From assembly GCA_007748055.1 (NCBI GenBank), contig CP036279.1:1116001-1180000 (forward strand): a stretch of 64,000 nt of DNA. The letters are read 5' to 3'. Source of the DNA: Kolteria novifilia (GTDB taxonomy: Bacteria; Planctomycetota; Planctomycetia; Kolteriales; Kolteriaceae). The notes below the pieces were generated by a model. It was not told the DNA's origin. It did not search any database and saw only the letters and a list, made by a program, of their open reading frames with translations. The translations under genes were made by a program, and so were the position numbers. Of this stretch, positions 36,194-45,332 are shown in pieces. Position 1 is the first letter of the stretch. Each line of letters opens with the position of its first letter.

Positions 36194-37277
36194 GCAGTTT
36201 TGCGAGTTCTTCCCCGACGAGCCGATGGGCGGCGGGCGTGAAATGTCCGTCGCCGGGAATGAAGAACTCGTCGGCGCGGAGGCCGGACCGCTCGAAGAGC
36301 GATTCGGTTTCCAACCACAGGGCATTTGGGTCGCGAAGGGCTTCCCGGCAGACCGTCCGGCTGCGGGTTGAGCGCTCGGTTGGTTCTTGCGAGTCGATGA
36401 GGATCCAACCCAGCGGACATGCTCGCGCCCGACAGAAGTCGTCGATCTCGCGAATCACCCGGCGAAGACGTTCGGCCGCTTTCTCCTCGGAGAGTTTGGG
36501 CCAGTCGCGCGGCGTTCGCCATAGGGCTCGGGTGACGAGCCGAGGGAGCGCCAAGCGTTCGAGGCCGAGAGGCAACGACACGTCGTTGTGCCGAGAATCG
36601 ATGAAGCGACCGGTGAAGTCGACGTAGGGCCGGCGCGTTTCGATTCGCGTTGGCAGCCCATCCTCGTCCATGCCCATCCAGCGATTCTCACGCATGTCCT
36701 CGAGGTCGTTGCCGGTGTAGATCGCGACGACGACCTCGTCGACCGAGAGCCGATCGGCTTCGCGGCGCAGAAACAAGAGATAGTGATCGAGGGTGTAGCC
36801 CGCCCGGTAGCCGCCGTTTAGAAGACGGGTCGGTGCCACGTCATTCAAGCTAGCTTCCGCGACACGGACGAAGGTCTCCCCTTGGGCCACGCCCCAACCG
36901 AGAACGAATGAGTCGCCGAGGACAAGAATGCGTCGCTGGTTGTCCGGCTTCGGGATGGCCAGCGGACGATCGTCGCGAAAGCCGGCGTTGTTGGTTCGGT
37001 AAAGCGTCCGCATCGCGACCCGCTCGTGGAGAAACTCCCAGTCGGTTGGCAGCGTGAAGGGGAGGTCGTCGCTTGCGGAAGCGGGGTAGGGTTCGCCGAC
37101 GACGCTTCCGATGGGACGTGCCGACGTCGTCCAGCACTGCGCGATCGCTTCCGCAATGAGCAACGATCCGACCATCGCGACAGCCAGCAGAACCACACGG
37201 TTTCGGCCAACGGTGGATGCCCGCCGACATACGACGGTCTGGTCGGGCCTGGATGTCTCGGAAAGACGACGTATCAC
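36171..37277 (-). CDS. SGNH/GDSL-type membrane-anchored hydrolase
   Basis: 368 residues from GTG 37277. A hydrophobic helix (about 28-48) anchors the protein with the catalytic domain in the periplasm. The SGNH blocks are ILVLGDSFVLGWG (Ser block), VVVAIYTGNDLEDM (Asn block) and PGDGHFTPAAHRL (Asp-His). Such planctomycete proteins resemble AlgX/DltD-type esterases or acyltransferases. The ribosome site is inside a strong hairpin, see the entry at 37278. The 3' end overlaps serS by 23 bases in antisense. Confidence 0.88.
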   Translation of the reverse strand: MIRRLSETSRPDQTVVCRRASTVGRNRVVLLAVAMVGSLLIAEAIAQCWTTSARPIGSVVGEPYPASASDDLPFTLPTDWEFLHERVAMRTLYRTNNAGFRDDRPLAIPKPDNQRRILVLGDSFVLGWGVAQGETFVRVAEASLNDVAPTRLLNGGYRAGYTLDHYLLFLRREADRLSVDEVVVAIYTGNDLEDMRENRWMGMDEDGLPTRIETRRPYVDFTGRFIDSRHNDVSLPLGLERLALPRLVTRALWRTPRDWPKLSEEKAAERLRRVIREIDDFCRARACPLGWILIDSQEPTERSTRSRTVCREALRDPNALWLETESLFERSGLRADEFFIPGDGHFTPAAHRLVGEELAKLLSSPASR

Positions 37278-37301
37278 GCTGGTCTCCTTGCGGAGACCAG
37301 C
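37278..37301 (-). promoter_or_regulatory. Hairpin burying the ribosome binding site of the SGNH gene
   Basis: On the minus strand a 10-bp perfect stem (GCTGGTCTCC with GGAGACCAGC) closes a GCAA loop, a GNRA-type tetraloop, and ends directly before GTG 37277. The right arm supplies the GGAG of the AAGGAG ribosome site at six bases from the start codon. The site is thus fully paired in the folded transcript. It may be a repeat element in origin. Confidence 0.55.
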
Positions 37302-37361
37302 ACACTCGGCCCAACGATTTCCGTCAAGGGGAGGTTGCTCGGCAATCGCCGAGGTCCGGCA

Positions 37362-40300
37362 CTAAACGCCGGCGGGAACCAGCCCGCGCGTCCCGGAGGC
37401 ATCCGTGGCGTTCGGCGTCTCCTCGTGGTCGTGTTCTTCCTCCGCCGGAGCGGTCAGGCCGAAGTCGGCGAGGATCGCGTAGAGCGTCGGAATGATCAAC
37501 AAGACGAGCAGCGTCGACGCCATCAAGCCGAAGCAGATGCTGATCGCGATCGGAATCAAGACCTGCGCCTGGAGACTCCGCTCAAGGAGAAGCGGCATCA
37601 GCCCCGCGATCGTCGTGAGCGAGGTCAGCGCCACCGCGCGGAAACGTTGGCGACTCGCTTTCGCGGCGGCGACGTCCGGGCCCTCTCCTTGAGCAATCGC
37701 CCGCTTGACGAAGATGACCAAGAGCAGCGAGTCGTTGATCACCACGCCCGCCAAGGAGGCGTAGCCCATGATGCTCGGCATGCTGAGATTCAGGCCGAAC
37801 AGAAAGTGTCCCCAGATGACCCCCACCAACGCGAAGGGAATCGCGATCATCACGATCAGCGGTTCGGTGTAGCTTCGGAACTGGAACGAGAGCAAGATGA
37901 AGACGCCGAGCATCCCCACCAGCATCGCGGAGGCCATCGACGCCCCCGTTTCCTGGCCCGATTCGATCTCTCCCTCGAATTTGACCGCGACCTCTGGAAA
38001 ACGTTCGCGGAACTGGGGGAGGAACGACCGTCTCATCTCCTCGACCAGGGCGGCGGTGTTCGAGCGTTGCGTGTCGACATCGCCGACCAACGTCACGGTT
38101 CTCACGCCGTTGATTCGGGCGATCCGCGACCAGTTTCGCGTTTCGTTGATGTCGGCGACCGCGGAGAGGGGGACGTGCTTGCCCCCCGGCAGCATGAAGC
38201 GATAGGTCTCCAGGTCGGTCAGCGCGTCGCGATCGCTCGAGGCGAGTCGGACCTCGACCTCGTAGGATTCGTCGCCGACTTGGAGTTCGTCCGCGGTGAA
38301 GCCATGGAACGCGGCACGAAGTTGGCGGGCGATCTGCTGAGCGTCGAGTTCGATACCATAGGTCCCCGGTCGGACGGAGACGTGAAACTCCCTCTTTCCC
38401 TGACGCAGATCGTCGGAGACGTTGAAGACGCCGTCGAACGGCCGTACCCAGGCTGCCATCTCCGCGGCGGCTCGGTCAAGGTCCTCCAGATCGGGACCGG
38501 AGAGACGAACCTCGAGATCGCGCCCGATGGGGCCAATCGCCGGCTCGGTGTAGGTGACGCTCAACGCGTCGGGGATCGGACCGACTTCCTCCTCCCAGGC
38601 GGCAAAGATGTCGTCGAGGCGTCCGTCCCGGAACTCGGCGGCGAGAAGATCGGCTTGGACGGTCGCCACGTGGGGACCGGTCTCGAAAGCGTCCTTGTTT
38701 TCGTTGAAGCGAACAAAGACGGTCTCGACCAGATCACGCTGTCCAGGCTGTCTCGGCTTGAAGCGTTCGTTGACCCGTTGCAGTCCCGCAACCAGGCGCC
38801 GCACTTCTTCCTCGGTCCGTTCGAGAGGCGTTCCGGGAGGCATCAGCAGCCGGGCCGCGACTTCATCGCCGTCGAGCGTGGGGATGGACTGAAAGCGGAT
38901 CAGGCCCGATGCGGGCAGCGAGATCGTCACCAAGAAGACGCCCGCGAGTACCCCGGCCGTCAGATAGCGCCAACGCAAGAGCAAGTCGACGGTCGTTCCC
39001 AAGACTCGTTCGCGGACCCAGTCGACGACCCGATCGATGCGTTGACGAAAGCCGCTCCGCTTGTCGCGGTTCTCGTGCGCGAGCGAGTGGGCCAGGTGGG
39101 CCGGGAGGATAAAGAAGGCCTCGATCAAGCTAACGCTAAGCACGAGGATAAGCATCATCGGCAGGACACGCAGGATCTTGCCGATGTCCCCGGAAATGAA
39201 CGCGAGCGGGCCGAGGACGCAAACGGTCGTGAGAAACGAGGAGAAGACGCCCCCGGCGACTTCGGAACTGCCGTCGATCGCGGCCCGGGCGGCCGATTTA
39301 CCCTGGGCGTAGTGCGACGCGATGTTCTCCGCGATGACGATGCCGTCATCCATGAGCAGTCCGAGCGCCATGAGCAGCGCGACCGAGGTGAGCATGTTGA
39401 TCGTCAACCCGACATAGGGGGCGACGAAGAAGGCTCCCAGGAACGAGACGGGGAGGCTCATCACGACCCAGAACGAGAGTCGCGTGTTGAAGAAGAGCCA
39501 CATCGTCGCGAAAACGAGAATCATTCCCTGCCAAGCGTTCGTTAGGAGCAGGGCGAGGCGGTCCTCCACCAGCGACGACATGTCGGAGGTCACCGTCAGG
39601 CTGACGAGCGGGTGCTGCTGCCGTTCGCGCTCGATGAGTTCCTTGACCGAGCCGGCGACGCGAAGGACGTCTTCCGATTTCGTCTTGGCGATCTGAAGTC
39701 GCGCGGCGCGTTGGCCGTCGATGAGGAGTTTGTCTTCCTCGAACTCGAATACATCAAGGATCTCTCCAATGTCTCCGAGGCGAACTTCCGCTCCTCCCTT
39801 ACCGGCGACGATGACCAGATCCGCGAGCCGAGAGGCTGTTTCGCGTTCCTCGACGACGCGGAGCACGACTTCGTCGCCGCTGGTCTCCACGGTGCCCGCG
39901 GGGAGGTCGACACTTTGACGGCGGATGATGTTGCCGACCATTTCCGCGCTGAGGTTGTGCCGCAGCAGTGCCTCTTGGGAGAGTTCGACACGCAGCAGGT
40001 GTTCCGAGAAGCCATCGATCGTGACCGACGAAACTTCGGGAATGGTGGTGATCCGATCCTTGAGGGCTTCGCAGTAGAGTTTGAGATCGGGGGTTTCCAT
40101 CGGTCCCTGGACCAAGATGGTGACGACCGGGTCGGTCACGTGGAGCCGTTCGATGATCGGCTCGTCGACCTCCTCGGGGAAGTCGTCGATCGAGTTGATG
40201 GCGGTGTCGATCTCATCGCGAAAATCGCTGTAGCGTCCGCGATCGTTCATTTCGATCGTGACGACGCCCATCCCATCGCGGGCTTCGGAACGAACCTCCG

Positions 40301-40526
40301 CGACGTCGCGCACCTCGTCGAGGGAGTCCTCGATACGCTGGCAGATCGACTCCTCCACCTCGTCGGCGGTGGCTCCTGGGTAGACGATGCTGACTTGGAC
40401 CTCGGTCTTCGAGTTGTCCGGAAACGTCTCGCGCCGGAGTTGGCCCAAGCCGAAAAACCCGGCCGCCAGGAACGCGATCATCATCAAGTTGGCCGCCGTG
40501 CGATGGCGGACGAAGAAGGCGATCAT
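37362..40526 (-). CDS. RND-family efflux transporter permease
   Basis: 1054 residues, the usual size for an AcrB-type pump. It is an inner-membrane proton-driven antiporter that exports drugs or other small molecules with the adaptor encoded next. The N-terminal helix, two large periplasmic loops and the proton-relay pair DD in LGLLMDDGIVIAENIASHYA (TM4) are visible. The C terminus is soluble and His/Glu-rich (EEEHDHEETP), which could bind metal. The adaptor gene ends 105 bases upstream, so the pair forms an operon. Confidence 0.94.
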   Translation of the reverse strand: MIAFFVRHRTAANLMMIAFLAAGFFGLGQLRRETFPDNSKTEVQVSIVYPGATADEVEESICQRIEDSLDEVRDVAEVRSEARDGMGVVTIEMNDRGRYSDFRDEIDTAINSIDDFPEEVDEPIIERLHVTDPVVTILVQGPMETPDLKLYCEALKDRITTIPEVSSVTIDGFSEHLLRVELSQEALLRHNLSAEMVGNIIRRQSVDLPAGTVETSGDEVVLRVVEERETASRLADLVIVAGKGGAEVRLGDIGEILDVFEFEEDKLLIDGQRAARLQIAKTKSEDVLRVAGSVKELIERERQQHPLVSLTVTSDMSSLVEDRLALLLTNAWQGMILVFATMWLFFNTRLSFWVVMSLPVSFLGAFFVAPYVGLTINMLTSVALLMALGLLMDDGIVIAENIASHYAQGKSAARAAIDGSSEVAGGVFSSFLTTVCVLGPLAFISGDIGKILRVLPMMLILVLSVSLIEAFFILPAHLAHSLAHENRDKRSGFRQRIDRVVDWVRERVLGTTVDLLLRWRYLTAGVLAGVFLVTISLPASGLIRFQSIPTLDGDEVAARLLMPPGTPLERTEEEVRRLVAGLQRVNERFKPRQPGQRDLVETVFVRFNENKDAFETGPHVATVQADLLAAEFRDGRLDDIFAAWEEEVGPIPDALSVTYTEPAIGPIGRDLEVRLSGPDLEDLDRAAAEMAAWVRPFDGVFNVSDDLRQGKREFHVSVRPGTYGIELDAQQIARQLRAAFHGFTADELQVGDESYEVEVRLASSDRDALTDLETYRFMLPGGKHVPLSAVADINETRNWSRIARINGVRTVTLVGDVDTQRSNTAALVEEMRRSFLPQFRERFPEVAVKFEGEIESGQETGASMASAMLVGMLGVFILLSFQFRSYTEPLIVMIAIPFALVGVIWGHFLFGLNLSMPSIMGYASLAGVVINDSLLLVIFVKRAIAQGEGPDVAAAKASRQRFRAVALTSLTTIAGLMPLLLERSLQAQVLIPIAISICFGLMASTLLVLLIIPTLYAILADFGLTAPAEEEHDHEETPNATDASGTRGLVPAGV

Positions 40527-40631
40527 GCCTTTGCCCTTTCCTACACGCCGTCCGGACGTACCGGTAGCGGTCGTGAACGGTCCTCGTGACCTGTTCCCCG
40601 TTCGAGAAGCACCGATGAATTGACGATTCGA

Positions 40632-41993
40632 CTACCGATTGACGGTGGTGGCGACGCGCTGGCCGGCTCCCCCCGGGGACTCGACGATGGGATCGACCAG
40701 CATTCCTTCCACCGCGGGCGTCGGGTCGGTGATGACGACGCGTTCCCCCGGCTCGATGCCCGACTCGATCCGAACCTCCTCGTGCGCGATGAAGTCGACG
40801 TTGACCGGTCGACGACTGAGGCGATTCTCATCGTCGACGATGTAGACGTTCTTCCCGGCGAGCGCGACCCGTGGGATGACGATGCTCTCCCGTCGCGGTT
40901 CCCCGATCAGTTCGACCTCGCAGAAGGTTCCCTTGAGGAGGTCGGGCACGGCCGACGGCTGACCCCCTTCGCCACGATTGCTCACTTCGACGACCACGCC
41001 GAGCGTGCGCGTCACCTCATCGAGACGCTCGCGAACTCGCGTCACTTTGCCCACCCATTCGACGGCGGTGTTGCCGTCGCGGGCGCGGACCATCACCCGG
41101 AGCGGTTCCCAATGGTGCTGGGTGAGAACGGCCTGCCCGGACTCCGAGGAGAAGTTGTTGCGACTGGTGAAGAGTTCGCGAACCTTGTCGAGCGGGAACT
41201 GCGCCTCGATCTCCATGGCGTCGTCGGCGTGGAGCTCGAAGAGGCGTTCCCCCGTCGCGACGACCTGTCCCGGTTCGAGCGTCACCTCCGCGAGTCGGCC
41301 TTCGAACGGGGCGATAATACGCGTTCGTTCGAGGTTGCGTTTGGCTTCGTCGAGTTTGGACTGCGTCAGCTTGATCGCCGCGCGTTGGTTGTCGATTTGC
41401 ACGGGAAGGACCGCGATGGTGTTGCGAATCGACTGCACTTGGCGAAGTTGGGTGAGTCGCGAACGCCGTTCGAGGTCGAGATCCGACGCGCTGGCGGCGG
41501 CCCGCGAGGCGAGCTTCTGCATGCGAGCGAGTTCACTTTCGGTCAGCCGGAGCGACTCCTCCTCGATCTCGAGCAGTGCCTTCTCGTTTTCCAGCCGTTG
41601 TTCGGTCTCGCGAAGCATCGCGTTGGCCTGGGTCAGCTCCGCTTCGAGTTGATCGACGCGAAGCTGATAGTCGGTCGGGTCAATGCGAAGGAGCAGTTCT
41701 CCCTGGCGAACGCGTTCGCCCGCGTCGAGTTTCGGATGGACGTCGACGAGGCGTCCACTGACCTCCGTCACCGCGGTCCAGACGCTAGTCGGTTGGGCGG
41801 TGCCGTAGCCGACGACGACGGGGGCGAGTTCCCGCGGGGTCGCGGCGGCGACGCGAAGCGGGCGGGCCAACTCCGCGAGAGGCTCGCGGTTCAAGGGTTT
41901 GCCGTTGGCGACGGCGATCGCCAAGATCGCCACGCCCACGACGATGGGGGGAATGACCAGCCAACGGCGACTCAGTTTCAGGCTCACTACCAT
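40632..41993 (-). CDS. RND efflux periplasmic adaptor (membrane fusion protein)
   Basis: 453 residues from ATG 41993 with GGGGGAG five bases upstream; the frame is open further. A hydrophobic helix (about 10-28) anchors it in the inner membrane. Then come a biotinyl-lipoyl-like half (DVHPKLDAGERVRQGELLLRID), a long alpha-hairpin (about 130-250), the second lipoyl half (RTRIIAPFEGRLAEVTLEPG) and beta-barrel domains. It bridges the RND permease to an outer-membrane channel. No TolC-type gene is directly in this operon; one is at 43476. Confidence 0.92.
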   Translation of the reverse strand: MVVSLKLSRRWLVIPPIVVGVAILAIAVANGKPLNREPLAELARPLRVAAATPRELAPVVVGYGTAQPTSVWTAVTEVSGRLVDVHPKLDAGERVRQGELLLRIDPTDYQLRVDQLEAELTQANAMLRETEQRLENEKALLEIEEESLRLTESELARMQKLASRAAASASDLDLERRSRLTQLRQVQSIRNTIAVLPVQIDNQRAAIKLTQSKLDEAKRNLERTRIIAPFEGRLAEVTLEPGQVVATGERLFELHADDAMEIEAQFPLDKVRELFTSRNNFSSESGQAVLTQHHWEPLRVMVRARDGNTAVEWVGKVTRVRERLDEVTRTLGVVVEVSNRGEGGQPSAVPDLLKGTFCEVELIGEPRRESIVIPRVALAGKNVYIVDDENRLSRRPVNVDFIAHEEVRIESGIEPGERVVITDPTPAVEGMLVDPIVESPGGAGQRVATTVNR

Positions 41994-42273
41994 CAAACTC
42001 CCCCTGGAAGGGACATGAGTGCGTACGTCCGACACGACATTGTTCATCTGGTGCGGATCGTTGGTGAATTGGTGGCTCGGGCGGTGCTCAGCCCGAACGG
42101 GGACATCCTCATGGAAACCCGTTGATCTATTCGCTGCCGGATCCGAACGGCCCTCTTGACCAATGTCCGCGTCAAAGAAGCGCGACGGATCGACGGATTC
42201 GCCTGCGTTTGCTCACCTTGATCTTGGCTAGCATGGCTCGTTCTCGCTCTGGCCCGCCTAAATCAACGGACTG

Positions 42274-42915
42274 CTAAGCGGAGTCCGCTGTCTTCGGCCG
42301 ATAGGCCGCGAGAAAGGTGCGGACGGCCTCGTCGACATGACGGGGCCATTCGCCGCGATTGGTGTCGTCATCGAGTCCGACCCGGTGCCGGAGCAGCTTG
42401 ATCCCCAGCAGTAGTCCAATGAACTGCTCGGCCGCGATGGCGGGATCGGGCACGCGAAGCCGTCCGGCGTCGTCCTGCTCGCGTAGATAGCTGCCGAGCA
42501 GGGCGAGGACTTTCGACGGGCCGGCCTGAAAGAAGAGGTTGGCGACCGCTGGATGTCGACCGATCTCGGCGATCATGATCCGATCCCAAGCCCGCGCCTC
42601 CTTGGAGAGGGCGAGGTTGAGGAACTGGTTTCCGAAGCGCCGCAGCGCCTCTTCGGGAGCCTCCTCAGCGTTGGTGGAGATAGCCGAAAGCTCGCGAAGG
42701 CGTTCGTCGGCGCCGGTTTGCAGGACGGCTCCGAAGAGCTTCTCCTTCGAGTCGAAGTGGCTGTAGATGGTCGGCTTGGAGACCCCGGCGAGTTCGGCAA
42801 CGGTCTCCATGGTCATGGCGGAGTAGCCGACATCGAAGAGGACCGTGCGTGCGGCTTCCAGGATCTGCCGTCGTTTGGCTTCGGATTTTGGTCTGCCGCG
42901 TTTTGGGGTGGTCAT
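42274..42915 (-). CDS. TetR/AcrR-family transcriptional regulator
   Basis: 213 residues from ATG 42915, preferred because the start gives the usual N terminus (TTPKRGRPKSEAKRRQIL). ATG 42987 with GGGAG would add 24 residues, but the extra codons have poor codon use. The helix-turn-helix is AMTMETVAELAGVSKPTIYSHF (about 30-55). The ligand domain is divergent. It lies 280 bases upstream of the RND adaptor on the same strand and is the obvious regulator of the pump. Confidence 0.92.
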   Translation of the reverse strand: MTTPKRGRPKSEAKRRQILEAARTVLFDVGYSAMTMETVAELAGVSKPTIYSHFDSKEKLFGAVLQTGADERLRELSAISTNAEEAPEEALRRFGNQFLNLALSKEARAWDRIMIAEIGRHPAVANLFFQAGPSKVLALLGSYLREQDDAGRLRVPDPAIAAEQFIGLLLGIKLLRHRVGLDDDTNRGEWPRHVDEAVRTFLAAYRPKTADSA

Positions 42916-43475
42916 GGCCCTGTCGACATGGCCCATAGGCTGAATGTCGAGTGTTCTGAGAAGTTGGGAAAATCGATGAAGACCCATCATAACTCCCGCC
43001 CTCGAATTTGCCACTTTCGGCCCGTCGATTTCATAATAGTTTACTGTACGGTTTAGTTCAATATATCTTTCGGCCGATTCTGACGATCAGGTCAAGGTTT
43101 TTGACTGTTTGTTTCCCAAAGGGGACATTTCGCCCGAGCACGGACCCTTGCGTTCAAGCGCCGCGGGACTCTGGGGGCCCTCGCATTCCTGGCGACGTCA
43201 AGGGCAACGGTGTGTTGGTCCGTCCGACCGGGCCGGCGGTTCATCGAAATGACGTCGGTCGAGATGATGGCAGGATGTAATGCGGGTGGTTTGACGGAAG
43301 TTCGCAATCGGGAACAGGCGGTCCGACGGGAGGAGGAGCGATTGGACGCCGCTCAAATGGTGTGCCCGACGAGTCTCCGCTCGTCATCGCTGGTTGCCGA
43401 AGGGGCCTGGAGCCCATTGGCCGTCAAGAGGAGCCGGCAAGGGAAGTTGATCACTGGAGTCGGTTCGGAAGCCCT
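42916..43475. other. Upstream region of the TetR gene, 560 bases
   Basis: It separates the TetR gene from the end of the TolC-like gene. The stretch 43020-43090 is unusually AT-rich and holds the TetR promoter. Bases 43100-43475 show nothing I can assign; frames there look noncoding. Confidence 0.6.
43033..43061 (-). promoter_or_regulatory. TetR gene promoter with operator in the spacer
   Basis: On the minus strand TTGAAC (-35, 43056-43061) is followed by a 17-base spacer and TATTAT (-10, 43033-43038). The spacer holds ACCGTACAGT (43043-43052), a near-palindrome around GTAC that resembles known TetR-family operators. Binding there would block RNA polymerase, which suggests autoregulation. 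The transcript leader would be about 110 bases to ATG 42915, or about 40 to ATG 42987. Confidence 0.6.
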
Positions 43476-45332
43476 CTACGGGCTGTTCACGGGCATCACC
43501 GGTGCCGGCTTGGCGGGGGGCATGGTGCGCGGGGACTGGTGGGCTCTGGGGATCGACATTCGCAGCGGCGACTCGAGCAGCAGGCCCGGTGGCGGGCATG
43601 CCTCTCCCTCAATCGCTTCCGCGGGAAGTCCTTGCGGCAATTCGACGAGACCAAGCGTCGAGAGACCATCGACTCCCAACGTGGCCCAGTAGTCCGCGAC
43701 GTTGTAGAAGAATTTCTCATAGGAGTCGACGACGAGCAGTTCCGCTTCGGTCGTTTGGGATTCACGCAGGTTGACGAAGATCAGCGTACTCTGGCCGAGG
43801 ACGAATCGGCGGTGCTCGGCATCTTCCATGATCTCGGAGAGCCCGGCCCCTTCATTGGCTCGCAGGATCTGGACGAACGCGGCGTCGAGCGAGGAGTAGG
43901 AGTCCTGCACCTCGGCGATGATAGTGTCGATGGCGAAGCGCTCTTCCTGCATGATCTGAGCGATCTGTCCTTGGGCTGACTGCATGCGGCCGCGCGCGAC
44001 ACGTCGCTGGATCGGTGTTTCGAGCTTCACGTACATGTTGATGTCGTAGCGATCGAGCGATTTGGTCGCCGAGCCGACGTCGCCGTTGGCCCCCGGTCCT
44101 AGATCGAGTTGGGGGCGAAAGTCGTTGCGCGCGAGGTCGAGGTCGACCCCGTAGGTTTGGCGCCTGAGGCGAAGTTCGCGAAGGACCGGTCGGTTCTCGA
44201 GCGCCATCTCCTGGTCGAACGGCATTCGCAACGGATCGAGTCGCGTCGGATCGGGAAAGGAGTTTGGAAGCCGTTCGGGCAGCGGGACGATGGGGAGCCC
44301 CTCGGCGTCGCGATAGAAGAGCGAGAGCATGATCGCGGCCTGCTGAAGTCGTCGTTCGGCCTTGACGAGTTGGGTTTCGCGTTTGACGAGCGTTCGTTGG
44401 TTATCGGTGATTTCGATGCGTGGCAAATCGCCACGGGCGACACGTCCGCGCAGGGCCCGATCGCGGTCCTCGGCTAGCTGCACGTACTGGGTCAGCACCG
44501 AATAGACTTGTCCGGCCGCGACCCATTGCCAGTAGACTTTTGACGCGGTGAGGGCGAACTTGATCCGCTCCTTGAGGATCTTGGGCTCGACGATCTCCCG
44601 TTTGAGGGCGGCTTTGCGCAGTTCGGCTCGGCGTTTGTCGATGGGCCGGTTGCGGAGCAACGGGAAGAAGACTTCGGCACTGAATTCGCCACCATCGGCG
44701 GTCAGGTAGTTCTTTTTGTAGATCGGATAGGAGCCGAGTCCGAGGCGGTAGCCCGCCCGCCACTTGATACCGGAGATCGGAGTCGCTTGTTCGAGATCGA
44801 GGCGGAAACGCTCGCTTTCGTAGGAGGCTTCGGGCATCGACTGTCCGCTGCCGCTGATGCGGTAGTCGAAGGCGCCGAGGGCGGCTAGGACATCGCCGCC
44901 GGAGATCGTCCGCTCCTCGAGGATCGCCGCGAGCAGGGGATAGTGCAGATCGACCGATTCGAGCACCTCGTTGAGCGAGAGGGTCTCCTTCGGTTGGGGA
45001 CGTTCGGGAACGAGGCCCGCTTGTTGACGCGGGTACTCGAGGTCGGCGGGCGGAGCCGTTTCTCCGGCTCCGATCCGGCGTTGACGAAGCGCGCGCTGCC
45101 TCCAGGCGCGGATGCGATCACGTTCGGAGATTTCGTCGGGAGAGGCGTCGATCGGAGCGGGATCGGGCCCGACCAGTGGCGGACGTTGTTCGGCTTGAGC
45201 CGGCTGCTCGCGCACCTCTGGCGTCGAAGGGGCGGGCTGCGCCGACAGGGCAAGTTCGGGAAAGATGCCGAGAGCCAACGCCGTGACGATCCGTGTCGCG
45301 GTGCGGGCGCGCGGTCTTTGCTTGATCGTCAC
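43476..45332 (-). CDS. TolC-type outer-membrane efflux protein
   Basis: 618 residues from GTG 45332, whose GTGA overlaps the stop of the HlyD-type gene by four bases; a longer in-frame extension is unlikely. A signal peptide (about 10-33) is followed by a Pro/Glu/Arg-rich stretch and two OEP domains with long helices (SVLTQYVQLAEDRDRALRGR, then IDTIIAEVQDSYSSLDAAF). It should form the outer-membrane channel for the upstream ABC/HlyD pair. The Pro-rich C-terminal tail is longer than usual. Confidence 0.88.
   Translation of the reverse strand: MTIKQRPRARTATRIVTALALGIFPELALSAQPAPSTPEVREQPAQAEQRPPLVGPDPAPIDASPDEISERDRIRAWRQRALRQRRIGAGETAPPADLEYPRQQAGLVPERPQPKETLSLNEVLESVDLHYPLLAAILEERTISGGDVLAALGAFDYRISGSGQSMPEASYESERFRLDLEQATPISGIKWRAGYRLGLGSYPIYKKNYLTADGGEFSAEVFFPLLRNRPIDKRRAELRKAALKREIVEPKILKERIKFALTASKVYWQWVAAGQVYSVLTQYVQLAEDRDRALRGRVARGDLPRIEITDNQRTLVKRETQLVKAERRLQQAAIMLSLFYRDAEGLPIVPLPERLPNSFPDPTRLDPLRMPFDQEMALENRPVLRELRLRRQTYGVDLDLARNDFRPQLDLGPGANGDVGSATKSLDRYDINMYVKLETPIQRRVARGRMQSAQGQIAQIMQEERFAIDTIIAEVQDSYSSLDAAFVQILRANEGAGLSEIMEDAEHRRFVLGQSTLIFVNLRESQTTEAELLVVDSYEKFFYNVADYWATLGVDGLSTLGLVELPQGLPAEAIEGEACPPPGLLLESPLRMSIPRAHQSPRTMPPAKPAPVMPVNSP

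Noticed and set aside
37026-39545. An 839-codon plus-strand frame
   Set aside because: It is antisense to the RND permease, whose minus frame has clear family motifs.
42915-42987. N-terminal extension of the TetR protein to ATG 42987
   Set aside because: GGGAG precedes it, but the added codons have atypical usage and the family usually begins near 42915. Not fully excluded.
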